Under the pieces are notes generated by a model. The model worked only from the letters and a program-made list of their open reading frames with translations, ran no database searches and was not told the origin of the DNA. Both the position numbers and the translations under genes were made by a program. From Amphiura filiformis (lineage: Eukaryota > Echinodermata > Ophiuroidea > Amphilepidida > Amphiuridae), in NCBI RefSeq assembly GCF_039555335.1, contig NC_092628.1, forward strand, positions 82,486,315 through 82,550,314: a stretch of DNA of 64,000 nt. Reading direction: 5' to 3'. The number at the start of each line of letters is the position of its first letter. Positions within the stretch are counted from its first letter, which is position 1. This document shows, piece by piece, positions 54,511 through 64,000 of the stretch.

Positions 54511-57314
54511 TTTATTTGATTCGCTGACTGCAGTGACTCGTGATTGATTGTTTTTCACTTTATATAATTCAGAAATTTGTAGGCCTGCTAAGTCTGTCTT
54601 GTTGAATATTCTTCCCAAATTCGATTTGCAAATAATTGCTTTTTGATATTTTTGTTGATGTTATTGTTGTACCCTATTACATTGTAATCAGGGGAATAGC
54701 AGCATTGATTTATCAAGGCTATAAATTCAAAATCAACCAATTTTCCAGGGCGTAGCTTGACGAAGTGCCCCAAATCAATTTTAAAATTGATAAAATCCTT
54801 ATGAAAATTGCTGAAAACGGCTTGTGCCCCCCGGCATCCGACCCGGCATGCCGCCCCTCATGACACCCCCCGACTCACGAGCTCCGGGCATCGGCACGAG
54901 CTAAGCCAAGTTTCATAGCCTTTTCATGTCTTGACCGTGGATCGATATTCTATTATAAGTAGGCCTACGTCCCGCGGTACGCTTGTGCATTTTCTGCATG
55001 GCTGTTTCTGTTATGAACTTACTCCCTCTGAAATCAAGCGCATGAAAAACTCTCGGCTAACCTTAAATGCTCTTGACTTAATAGACCTGTTGTTATTGCT
55101 AAACATTACAATTAATGTGTGAACATGTATCTGAAATGATGAAAATTTATTATAATTGTTTTTCTCCTTTTTTTTTTGCAAAATAGTTTGAAAATAAATC
55201 ATAGAGAACAGTGCTAGACTTTTGTCATTCAGAAATGGAAGATAATGCAGTTATTACTCTCATTTGTTAATGCTTTTGATGAATCAGCTAGTTTCTCCAC
55301 ACTTATAGCTTCTTCTTCTTCTTCTTACTCTGTTCTCTTCTTTTCCTCTTCATTTTTTTCCAACATCTTTCTGTTCATCACTTCTTTGCATCCAATTTCT
55401 CCTGCAATATCTGACAATTTCATTTTTGGCCCTATGTCCAACTACAATTATGGCATGATCGCTTCCTAAGCAAAGCTCAGCTCAGTGGTAGTCAATTTTG
55501 ATGAAGAACACATTTTAGAATAATTAAGCAACAAGAAGAGGCAAATGGAAAATTCTGCAGCTGGAAAGGGGCCAACTGGGATTGTTGCAATATTTCTACC
55601 CTTGTAGGTGATACATTTTTTGCATCACTATAAAGCAAAAATAGTATTTTTATTAGTATGACATTTAGTGGTGCAAATCTATAATATACATGTAGCATGC
55701 GTGCATGAGAAGATTCAAATAGTTATGGTTATATTTAAAATATATAATGGAATAAGATCAATATGAACACACAGTAATTACTACAATACAACAAATATTT
55801 TGAGATTCTTGAGAAATTCAAGTAAAATGATTGCACCCAAATTTATACAATTTACATTGCTGGCAATACTTCAAATGTTCAATACACAAAGCAGGTGCAT
55901 GGAGTGCCAATCCTTGATCAGTAATTTGTATCACTAGAGAGCGTGACACTGAACCAAAACGCATAGCCGAATTCTTTCATTCATGTCAAAATGCACATCT
56001 AATTAGTGATGGGAACCAAAAAAGCACTACTAAGTGTCAATAAAAACTTTTGCTAGCAGAAGCAAATAGCAGAAGCAAATAGCATAGAGTGTAATACTTT
56101 ATTTTCTATTCTTGTGATTTGTATGCATCTTATATATCCCAGCCATAAATACTCTGCCTACAAGTTGACACCATTGCACTTAGAATCATATTAATGGTGC
56201 ACAACATGAATACACATTTAGCCCAGTATCTCAAGAGCTCTTGGTATCTTCCAAATAGGTTAGACAAGAAGAGTCCAGATTCTCCTAGTCTTAAGGTGAC
56301 TTCTGAAAAACTAATGGGTATTACTCAAATGTTATAATGCAACACATATTAAGTATTAATGGGTATGCTCAATGAAAGACTTCTCATAGATTATGCCATG
56401 CAGTGTTCATGCTTAAGTGCGTCTCTGCGTCATAGACATTGATGGCCGGGACGTGTTAGATTTACATGTAATATTATTAGTTTTGGGACCAAAAAATGGA
56501 AACCTACATATTTTTCAAGCACGAGAAAATTTCAAAATCTTTTTTGATCATTTCAGAAAATATGTCACAGAATCATAGCACAGAGAGCATTCTAAATCCT
56601 GATTTGTTATAAACTATGCAAGGATATGCATGGCGAACGAAAGAGCGTGACCATCTATTTTTGTTGCAAATTTGTGATTTTTACAATGTATACTTCCGGG
56701 TCCAGACTATGGAAATTCATTGCGCTGTGAATGATCATCTCCAAATGTGAGAATTTTTACTCTGCGATGTGTTGTGTTTGACATGTACTTTTATGGGAAT
56801 TTATAGATTTCTCTTGTTATTTGAATGCAACAGTTAGTAATTTGTTAAATTTTCCCCTACCGATTACGAAGTGAAAAGTTTGCAAATTTGCGGTTGCAAA
56901 AGCACACAATAATAAAATGTTGTTGCCAAATTCTGAACCAATTTACCAAGGCAGTGTCCCATGCATTATCTTTCTGCGTGAACAATTTTGGAGTTCGGAC
57001 CCCATCAATTTTTACGGGAGCCCATATATTGACAAAATTTCAAGTTATAGGGTCCAGACAACCCCTTCAGTTAAGCTTGAGCGTGAACCCTGATACCGTG
57101 TAAACAGGTGCATTGGCCTACTGGCCTGATATAGGTACTTAATTCTGAGAGATGGACTGGACTGAGTTTCTTTGCTCCTAAAGTCATTGACACAATCATT
57201 AAATCCTGGTTATGTAGTGATATTATAGCAAGATATTGCACAGTCCTCCTAGACGCAACGTTCCCGGAACCACCGCTAGGTGGCAGCACACGACGAAAGC
57301 TTTGATGGAACACC

Positions 57315-57603
57315 TTAACCCTAACCCTACCCGAGGTTTTTTGGCTATCGGAAGGGAAAGAAGGAACGAAAAAGGAGAGAAGATGAAGAAGAAAGTCACT
57401 TGGCACCCCGGATTCAACCTCGGACCCCTCGCATGCCACGCAGAAGATCCCCAGCATGTAGCTACACAGGTGACGTTGGCCCGCCAGCGATTCCCTGGGT
57501 ATATATGACTTGGTCTGATTGCGCCATCAAGTCCCGTGGAATGCATGCACGCAGAGCGGTTTTAATAGTGAGCTTTAGTGAGTCCTAGTTCTGTTAGGGT
57601 TAA
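57315..57603 (-). mobile_element. tRNA-related repeat bounded by TTAA and ccctaa, copy 1
   Basis: It begins TTAAccctaaccctacccg and ends ctgttagggTTAA, so the ends are inverted. Read on the minus strand it carries tagctacatgctgggg (A-box-like), a tRNA-like middle and a degraded B box, then a pyrimidine-rich tail. The TTAA plus CCCTAA ends also fit a piggyBac-type miniature element. Which description is right is open. Confidence 0.72.
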
Positions 57604-57633
57604 GAAGGCATATAGGGAAAATATGCATGGTCA

Positions 57634-57922
57634 CTAACCCTAACCCTACCCGAGGTTTTTTGGCTATCGGAAGGGAAAGAAGGAACGAAAAAGGAGAGAA
57701 GATGAAGAAGAAAGTCACTTGGCACCCCGGGTTCGAACCTCGGACCCTCGCATGCCACGCAGAAGATCCCCAGCATGTAGCTACACAGGTGACGTTGGCC
57801 CGCCAACGATTCCCTGGGTATATATGACTTGGTCTGATTGCGTCATCAAGTCCCGTGGAATGCATGCACGCAGAGCGGTTTTAATAGTGAGCTTTAGTGA
57901 GTCCTAGTTCTGTTAGGGTTAA
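57634..57922 (-). mobile_element. tRNA-related repeat, copy 2
   Basis: A nearly identical second copy, same orientation, 30 bp after copy 1. Its minus-strand B box ggttcgaaccc (rc of 57729-57739) is intact, whereas copy 1 has a deletion/substitution there. The left TTAA is altered to CTAA; the right TTAA is kept. Confidence 0.72.
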
Positions 57923-58106
57923 TACTTTCATATGGAAAAACCAGGTAATGCTCTGAGATGCCCGAGATATCTATGATGTAGCCACAATTTTGACATTGTA
58001 GCGCATGGAATGCCTTAGAATGGTTTCAAAAGGGTTGGAAACGCTGATAAATATACGAAACAGCATAGATCTGGGCCAAAAAAAGTGCATTTAATCGACA
58101 GATTTA

Positions 58107-58143
58107 ATAGACCTGTGACGTCTGTGTGACGTCACGGGTCTAT
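58107..58143. promoter_or_regulatory. Palindrome holding a perfect CRE (tgacgtca)
   Basis: The inverted pair tagacctgtgacgtc / gtgacgtcacgggtcta surrounds tgacgtca at 58127-58134, the full CREB/ATF consensus. It lies 0.9 kb past the M6PR stop. Binding is not shown; it may be part of another repeat. Confidence 0.4.
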
Positions 58144-58393
58144 ACATGTACAGGTAGCCGGGTATAGCCCCCTTCATCTGGCCAGACGCCACCAACGGCA
58201 TCTATCTCTAGTTCCGAAAAACTCTGGATGTAGCCTTATTATGATGTAGTAATTATTGAATAACATTTAATATTACTAGCTAATAATAGGTTTGGACTAA
58301 TACCAATTATGTCATATGTGTACATCTAGGGACAACTTAAATTGCCACTATTACGTGTGACATGCACTCAGTATGCCTGGTTCAGACTGCACA

Positions 58394-58646
58394 TTAAAGG
58401 CGCATTTCGTAATCCACAACCTCATCTCCCACTTACCTCCAAAAACCTTGGACTAAATTATTTATGCACACATAACATTTCTTGCAGATCTGGTGGTTTG
58501 CCAAAGATATTCTCTAATTTGTATCTTTTGTCTCTAGACATACAGTAAATAACTCACAAACGTAAAATCAACTGGAATTTTGGAAATAAGGTTTTGTCAC
58601 TACATACTGAAAAAGAAGATGTTGAAATCACGAAATGCCTCTTTAA
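58394..58646. mobile_element. TTAA-flanked MITE, copy 2
   Basis: TTAA on both sides, left end aggcgcatttcgtaatcc and right end gaaatcacgaaatgcctc. The interior shares ccacaacctcatc, aactggaattttggaaataa and aaaaagaagatgtt with 35788-36134. Confidence 0.8.
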
Positions 58647-59031
58647 TATCACTTACAAGGTTTAGTTAGGGCTGATATGGATGCACTGTGTGGATGACGT
58701 CAAACCATTGTCCCACTATCAACTGAGTGGAGGTTTGAAGTCTCATGCTCATCACATAGGCTGAACATGACAGCTGCACTCTATGCATGACAAAAACAAT
58801 GATCTTGCCCTTGTCCCCTAAAATATGCAATTCATTCTGTATTCAGTCATACGATAAGACTTACTTAAAGGGACAAGGATAAGATGCAGGTTGTTGCCTA
58901 CCTGCACATAATATCACCTACATCCATATTCACCCCATTAACTAAACCTTGTAATTGACTTATGGAAGGACACAGCATCACATAGCAAGACATTGATACA
59001 TGCAGCTAGCATGATACAAGGATTCATATGC

Positions 59032-59157
59032 CTACATGGGAAGTAAGTGGTCATCTCTCTCTTCATCCTCGTCTAGTCCAAGTTGGTCATCACCAAGACC
59101 TTTGTAACTCCTTGGTTCCTGAATCAGTTTACTACGGAAAATAAAATCACAGCCATC
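59032..59157 (-). CDS. M6PR: M6PR terminal exon (cytoplasmic tail)
   Basis: 126 bp with TAG stop, acceptor ccattgtgcag. It encodes [40 protein letters not shown] and M. DDHLL is the GGA/AP-1 sorting motif. The second palmitoylation Cys of mammals is Phe here, and the CK2 Ser is Asp. Confidence 0.95.
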   Translation of the reverse strand, partial: DGCDFIFRSKLIQEPRSYKGLGDDQLGLDEDEERDDHLLPM

Positions 59158-62100
59158 CTGCACAATGGAGAAGAATACATAATGATATTGTTACAAATTT
59201 CATCCAAAAATTTGCTACAGTCTGTCCACCTAGAAGTACGAAGTAAATAGACCTCGGAAACTGGAGGTACGAGAATAATTATTTCAGTGCAATGCTTCTT
59301 TGGCGTGCAAACTGCTGCGCGATTTGTACTTGCCGAGCGTACCACTCTTTACGCGTCGCGTCGCGTTCACGTGTGACGCAGAGCATCGACCCCCAATGCC
59401 ACAGATTTGGTTTGTACTTCTACATGTATGTGGACAGACTATAGTAGCTTAATGGGGGCATGTGTGGTCTAGTGGTAGAGCACAGGCCTCATGATCAAGA
59501 GATTGTGGGTTCTAGCACCACCATGGTCATGCGTGTTGTGTCCTTGAGCACGGTGCTTTACCTCAATTACTTCTCTCTACCCAGAGAGATGGGGATTCCA
59601 TTCACTGTTTATAATAGATCAGAGGTTCGCTACCTTACTTTACTTAGTTTAATGAGAAACGACTATGCTGGTATTTGTTCACGATTTGTCACAATAACAA
59701 AAACCAATTTACTAGATATGATCACCAATACAAAAGATTTTTTAAACACAAATATACGCTCAACAAAAAAACATAATAACTAGTTCCACAAACTAAACTT
59801 ACTGCTTCAAGATTGCCCAAATCTCTCCAAAATGCTACGTTTGGAAACTGCTCTAGTCCTTTAGCTCCCAGTATAAAGCGGTTGTATACGAATCCAAAGA
59901 AAATGTATGCTACTATAACAGTTAATAATCTGTGGAGTACAGAAAGTACATTGTGAAAAAGGTTAAGACAGTATTCAAGGTAATAGAAGAGTTTAACTTC
60001 AACACTACACTATTTTTTCGCTTACCTGGAACGTTTTACTAGTTCGACTAGCGTCTTCAGCAATGATATTATTATTTTATCTACCACTACGTATGAATAT
60101 CCACTCGTATAGTGTTCAAGGTGTTTGACTTACAACTTAGCAAAGTTTTGAGGTATTCTGAAGGTGTTTCTTGCAATTATGATTAGTATGAAAATATCTT
60201 TTCCTGATCCCACAAGATCCCACTTTGCTATTAACTGAGATTCCAAAACTTAGATATTGACCCCAAAGTTCCTATAAGGATTTTTTGTTGGGCTAAATAT
60301 ACATGCAAGTGATATTTTCAGCTCATGAACTTTGCAATTTATTTGTAAGTGAACACAGGAAACCTCTTTTTATCTTCTTCTTCTTTGGAGGCTTTGTCTC
60401 AATTAGTGCAAGTGTTGTGCCAATCATGTCATACAGCCTTAGCAGGAATTCTGACCAAGATATATAAATTGCCCACATATTCGTTTAGAAAACAGCTAAT
60501 CTATCTCTCTTGAATGTCGGAAGAAATGAAGTTATCAGACTAAACCCTTTTCAAGTCAAGTCCTAGCATTATTTGGTTATTGATCATTATGGTATCGAAG
60601 AAGTAAGTCAATAGACTTTGGCAACATATCGCAAACTGTTTCTGCTCCTTCCCCACCTTAGTGCATAACCAGAGAGCAAAGGGCAGGGATTGTCATTTGG
60701 AATTTGCAGGAGAGCATTAAATATCTCTTCTGGTGCCTTCAAGGAGAGCTGTTTACAGCATTTACAACAGAATGTAAGGAGAGAATGGTCAACTAAGAAG
60801 AGTTAAAAATCACTCCCCTACATGTATATCAGATTTAAGGAGACAGTAGAGAGGTCCAGATAATGATCTGCCCTCACCCTTAAAAATCTAGATCCCCTAC
60901 TGGTATGTGGACAATGGTTGAGATAAAACCAAACTGATGTATTATACTCACATTATACAAAATATAGAGCCAAAACTTAATGGTCTGTCTCCACTGCTGC
61001 CACTACTGCTACCATTAGTACATGCTACACTTGACTCAATTTCAAATAGATAAGAACAATCTTGCTCTTTTTCATTATTCTCCTCTATGATTGCTTTGCT
61101 GCCCTAAAATGAAACAAACCAGAAATATAGAAATGAAACATTTTAAAGGAAAATATGTAAAAGTCCTTCCTTTTAAATCATTATCATGGTGTACACTGTA
61201 TTTTCAATGGTCAGACTCCATGCACTTTCCATAACTAAACTTCATCTAACATTACTCACCTTTTGTGCAACCAAGATATACTGACCCGGCAAAACAAGTC
61301 AATGAATTACAACATTATTAACACCAACAAAGCTAAGACTGCTATTGTTATTCACTATAATCCTAGAACCACTCTAGTCTGGGGGAACCAAGTTCCTGCT
61401 GCCACATGTTAAATATAGACAGTGGACAACTGCCTGCATGAGGGACTCAAGGGAAAAAATAAGCAGACTCTAGGCTTTTACCTGCTGGTTACCACAAAAT
61501 AGCTCCTGAAGAGCCTCTTGTATAACATGGCAGGAAGCTGTGTTTAACCGGAAACTAAATTCTGACAAAAAGTCTCAATGCCAGAATACATTGTAGCAAA
61601 GGATTTTACTCTTCACCCTGTTATTTTGTCCCTCAGAGGGACGGTGACGGTTAGGCCATCTTAATTAAATCCTGTGTCTCAAAGCTGCCGTGCGCGTTGG
61701 TAAAATCGTGCACCTAATCCTCTTTGAAAATCAAGAAATTCATTTTTAAGTCTTTTTTTTGTATTTGATCATAAGTTTCCAATTTTTTCACAAATTTTGG
61801 ACACTAAAATAATAAAAGAGAAGAATAATAATTTGTAGCAGTGACTTATTTGTTTACTATTTTAACATTTGCAACATTGATACTTTTTGTTCGAAATCCT
61901 GTACTGACACATAAAAAATATAAATTTAAAAAAATACAATAAAAAAGAACTGTATTCCACATAATTAGATTTTCAATTTCCCACAAGCTTTGAGACACAG
62001 GATTTAATTAAGGTGGCCTTAGTACAGTATTGTCCTGGCTGACCAGTGTACACAGTTACAGATATGCCAAAAACCTAAATATATATCTTCTAGCTCAAAC

Positions 62101-62976
62101 TTAATACAGTGACAAATTCTTCTCAAATTACTGACATCGAGTCATTGAGCACAGTGAAACAACAAATTCCTATCCATGGTTATACATGTATGTTTATCAG
62201 TTTTTAATTACTTACTATTAATTTACTACTGCATAAGAGCATTATGTGTGCTTGTCTGGGCTCTTTGCCACAGTGACTGCCATATGTTTCTCCATTTTTG
62301 TATGTCAGCATTATCCAGTTGGCTGGAAGAAAGAACAAATGAAAAAAATTAGTTTTCACTTGGGACAAAAAATACTGTGAGGTGATATGTTTAAAATAAT
62401 TGTTAACAATAATTTAATGGCTCTGTTATAAGTTTACATTCATCAATCAGAGTTAAAGAATGATGGCATGATTTCACCAGATCCTGTTGTTAGCATCAGG
62501 CAACAAGTCAGAGGGATTTTAAATAACTTAATATGTCCCCCATACAGAAATGTTGCTTTGTTTAGATTTATTTTACCGGTACCTCACCAGTTTGAAAAGT
62601 GTAAACATTTTGTCTTGGGAATTATACGCCCTTTACCCATCACAATACATACATTTACAACAACATCATCATGTACTGACCAGCACCTGTTCTGTCTACC
62701 TGGTATTTGTGAATGACTGAATTTGAAATGATGCTAACTGTACATACAACATGTCACTAAATTCGAGTCCAGAAAAGTGTTGAATGTACATTTTGTAAAC
62801 TTTACTTACTGCCAACTTTAATATGGGCACTGTCTATTTTTCCAATGGCATGTGTATCATCTGTATTGTTATCCCAATTGCCATTCTGCATAACTCCCAC
62901 CATTCCTTCTATTGGCTCACAAAATTTGATGGTATACGTCCACTCATCATTCTCTGTTAGTTTAACGTCTTTAACT
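59032..62976 (-). CDS. M6PR: Cation-dependent mannose-6-phosphate receptor (five 3' exons)
   Basis: This single-pass receptor of the trans-Golgi network and endosomes binds mannose-6-phosphate tags on lysosomal hydrolases. Exons 62810-62976, 62216-62322, 60952-61103, 59803-59929 and 59032-59157 join in phase to give 225 residues; the signal peptide and about 50 N-terminal residues are not in view. Five of the six lumenal Cys are seen. All four ligand contacts of the family are conserved: Gln in VMQNGNW, Arg in CGKEPR, Glu eight before the QDC Cys, Tyr in DCSYLF. The membrane helix is [17 protein letters not shown]. The tail keeps EQFPNVAFW and the acidic dileucine end [10 protein letters not shown] that binds GGA and AP-1 adaptors. 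Odd points: the Mn-site Asp, a palmitoylated Cys and the CK2 Ser are changed. The M6PR call is firm. Confidence 0.95.
59455..59625 (+). mobile_element. tRNA-derived SINE in the last M6PR intron
   Basis: The A box tggtctagtgg (59465-59475), an anticodon-loop-like ctcatga (Met-type CAT) and a slightly changed B box ggttctagcacc are spaced as in a tRNA. A body with gtgtccttgagcacggtgct follows, a phrase I associate with tRNA-SINE cores of fish and marine invertebrates. The right end is approximate. Confidence 0.65.
59803..59929 (-). CDS. M6PR: M6PR exon (membrane helix, start of tail)
   Basis: 127 bp. It encodes [40 protein letters not shown] and EA. It includes most of the membrane helix and the aromatic internalisation signal region (QFPNVAFW). 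Donor gtaagt, acceptor gtactccacag. Confidence 0.95.
60660..60860 (-). repeat. Reverse-oriented relative of the 30.7-31.3 kb repeat
   Basis: On the minus strand the phrases agctctccttgaagg, cattctctccttacattct and ctctcctgcaaattccaaa parallel those at 31190-31290 (agctctccttagttgacaat, gctctcctgccaattccaaa). It lies in an M6PR intron. Confidence 0.65.
60952..61103 (-). CDS. M6PR: M6PR exon (last lumenal segment)
   Basis: 152 bp after acceptor cattttag. It encodes [40 protein letters not shown] and [18 protein letters not shown] and VAC give two disulfide Cys and two ligand-contact residues (Glu and Tyr). A Ser/Gly-rich juxtamembrane insert and a TNGS glycosylation sequon are extra to the human protein. 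Confidence 0.93.
62216..62322 (-). CDS. M6PR: M6PR exon ([20 protein letters not shown])
   Basis: 107 bp between acceptor tttcttccag and donor gtaagt. It encodes [42 protein letters not shown] holds the ligand Arg; human reads YDNHCGKEQR, so the Asp two residues before His is Gly here. Confidence 0.94.
62810..62976 (-). CDS. M6PR: M6PR exon (first visible lumenal segment)
   Basis: 167 bp between acceptor tattttttag and donor gtaagt. It encodes [40 protein letters not shown] and [15 protein letters not shown]. It has the ligand-contact Gln in VMQNG and an NNT glycosylation sequon. The codon phase requires an upstream exon ending with two bases, not found up to 64000. Confidence 0.9.
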
Positions 62977-64000
62977 CTAAAAAATAAGAAGAGACAAAAC
63001 CATCAATAAATTGCATACATATATTACCATGGTTACTGTACTGAATGTGAGTACTAGTATAGACCCACCTCCCAGTACTATAAGTCCCACCCCCAATTTT
63101 TTTGTTGAAAAAAAAAAAAGCATTTTGTGTCTTAATATGCAAAGTTATAATTTGTGTTCAAAGACAGGAATGCGTTTGAGAAATGATCTTGGAAACTGGT
63201 TCAAATTGCGCAGGGCACATCAGACGATCAGTTGAAGAACAGACAACAGGACTACTATGGACAACAGCAATTACTGTATTTATACATATGGTGGGCAGCA
63301 GGAATTCTCTATGCTTAAAAATAATAATAGCCAGAACAATAGTACAATGAGTAAGCTTCTTTATGATTTTATTAAAACATTGACTGGTATGGTTCCTTTG
63401 ACAGCTTAACCATCGTATATGTGCGCGACGTCAAGCGTGTGCATTGGACCTTGTGCAAAATAATACGCGCTAGACGGCTAGCAGTACGCTTAATTTGTAA
63501 AAGGAAATCTGAAAAAAAAACGGTGTGTACTAGACTCGCTTGCCAGTCCTATATACGCCGTACCTATGTATATTAAGGACTGGCTTACGCCATTTTGGAT
63601 GTCAATGGGAAATACACACTTAACGATGTGCGCTGGTCAGAAACTTGAAAAAAATTCTTTAAAATTTCATCAATGTATATAAAAGTGGTAACCTTATTGT
63701 GCTTGCTAATTTAAGACTCGGTTGAAACAAAATTAAGGATCGAATGCATTTCAGTGTCCAAAAAGGCAAAATTATCGTCAAAGTTCTGCCGAAATCTGCA
63801 CCCTGAAGGGTTCAGAATTCGAATCAGGAACAAAAATATCCGATCTTTGCGATCAAAAACACAAAATTACAACTTTAAACATACTATTGGCAAAAACATT
63901 ATTACCAAACAATATACATGTAGAATAGAAAATTCGACGTCAATTTCTCAAAATATTGAAAAAACATGCTCACTAGACATTGAGAAAGTACGCAATCTAA
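62977..64000. other. Upstream flank or first intron of M6PR
   Basis: No exon with a signal peptide and a two-base phase end was found here, so the M6PR first exon probably lies beyond the window. The stretch 63410-63600 is richer in CpG and has an inverted pair gccagtcct / aggactggc around 63540-63590. Nothing else is recognisable. Confidence 0.5.

Larger units (their letters stand above)
41913..59031. other. Intergenic region between MAP2K4 5' end and M6PR 3' end
   Basis: Seventeen kilobases with no exon I can support. It should hold the MAP2K4 promoter at its left end and the M6PR 3' UTR at its right end. Transposon-like units listed separately fill much of 42.7-52.3 kb. The 44-46 kb, 49.7-51.2 kb, 52.3-54.2 kb and 55.5-57.2 kb parts show no feature I recognise. 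Confidence 0.65.

Noticed and set aside
53810..54519. Two overlapping plus-strand frames sharing ATGA at 54067
   Set aside because: The overlap looks operon-like but this is animal DNA, and the second frame runs through the tRNA-like unit and microsatellite.
54073..54618. 181-codon Lys/Glu/Arg-rich open frame on the minus strand
   Set aside because: It is the translation of a C/T microsatellite; composition and lack of any domain rule out a gene.
55245..55469. Minus-strand segment with an EEEEE run and LADSSKALTNES, reminiscent of pogo/Tigger transposase tails
   Set aside because: It contains stops, the Glu run comes from a (ttc)n microsatellite, and the likeness is too weak to call.
62977..64000. 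Signal-peptide exon of M6PR
   Set aside because: Donor-like sites (for example near 63585) do not follow a hydrophobic, in-phase ATG frame, so none was called.

Overview
This 64 kb window is animal nuclear DNA. It is AT-rich, has short coding exons with GT-AG introns, and carries many short terminal-inverted-repeat (TIR) transposon copies. Recurring short motifs (taggcctac, tacatgta) and the style of the interspersed repeats suggest a marine invertebrate, most likely a deuterostome such as an echinoderm. That assignment is an inference; no marker fixes the species. No prokaryotic operon, CRISPR array, rRNA or intact tRNA gene was seen.

Three protein genes can be rebuilt from exons. (1) Plus strand, 458-3602: the last three coding exons of an aquaporin-8-like channel whose 5' part lies left of the window. 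(2) Minus strand, 15923-26576 plus a proposed distant first exon near 41.9 kb: a nearly complete MAP2K4 (MKK4/SEK1) stress kinase gene. Eleven exons are in perfect reading phase and carry every kinase landmark. (3) Minus strand, 59032-62976: the cation-dependent mannose-6-phosphate receptor M6PR. Five exons are visible; the signal-peptide end lies right of the window or was not found. The aquaporin and MAP2K4 genes converge tail to tail across a 12 kb gap. MAP2K4 and M6PR lie head to tail, about 17 kb apart. The three genes act in unrelated processes (membrane transport, JNK/p38 signalling, lysosomal enzyme sorting), so no joint function is implied.

The rest is introns and intergenic DNA full of non-autonomous DNA transposons. 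Several families are defined by exact target-site duplications (TSDs): hAT-like elements with 8-bp TSDs (8675, 29629, 37275, 39984, 46021), a three-copy family with perfect 9-bp TSDs (10264, 17588, 25331), TTAA-flanked elements (35788, 58394, perhaps 57315), and a TGTGA-ended group flanked by TA. Other items are an indel-free 31-unit minisatellite, several long hairpins, two tRNA-related SINE-like units, a Ty3/gypsy pol fossil inside a TIR element, and a nested palindromic insertion with an unusually long 17-bp flanking repeat.

I found no clear new multi-gene system. The best leads are substitutions at functional sites of the M6PR cytoplasmic tail and metal site, the choice of MAP2K4 first exon, and the transposon families with precise TSDs.
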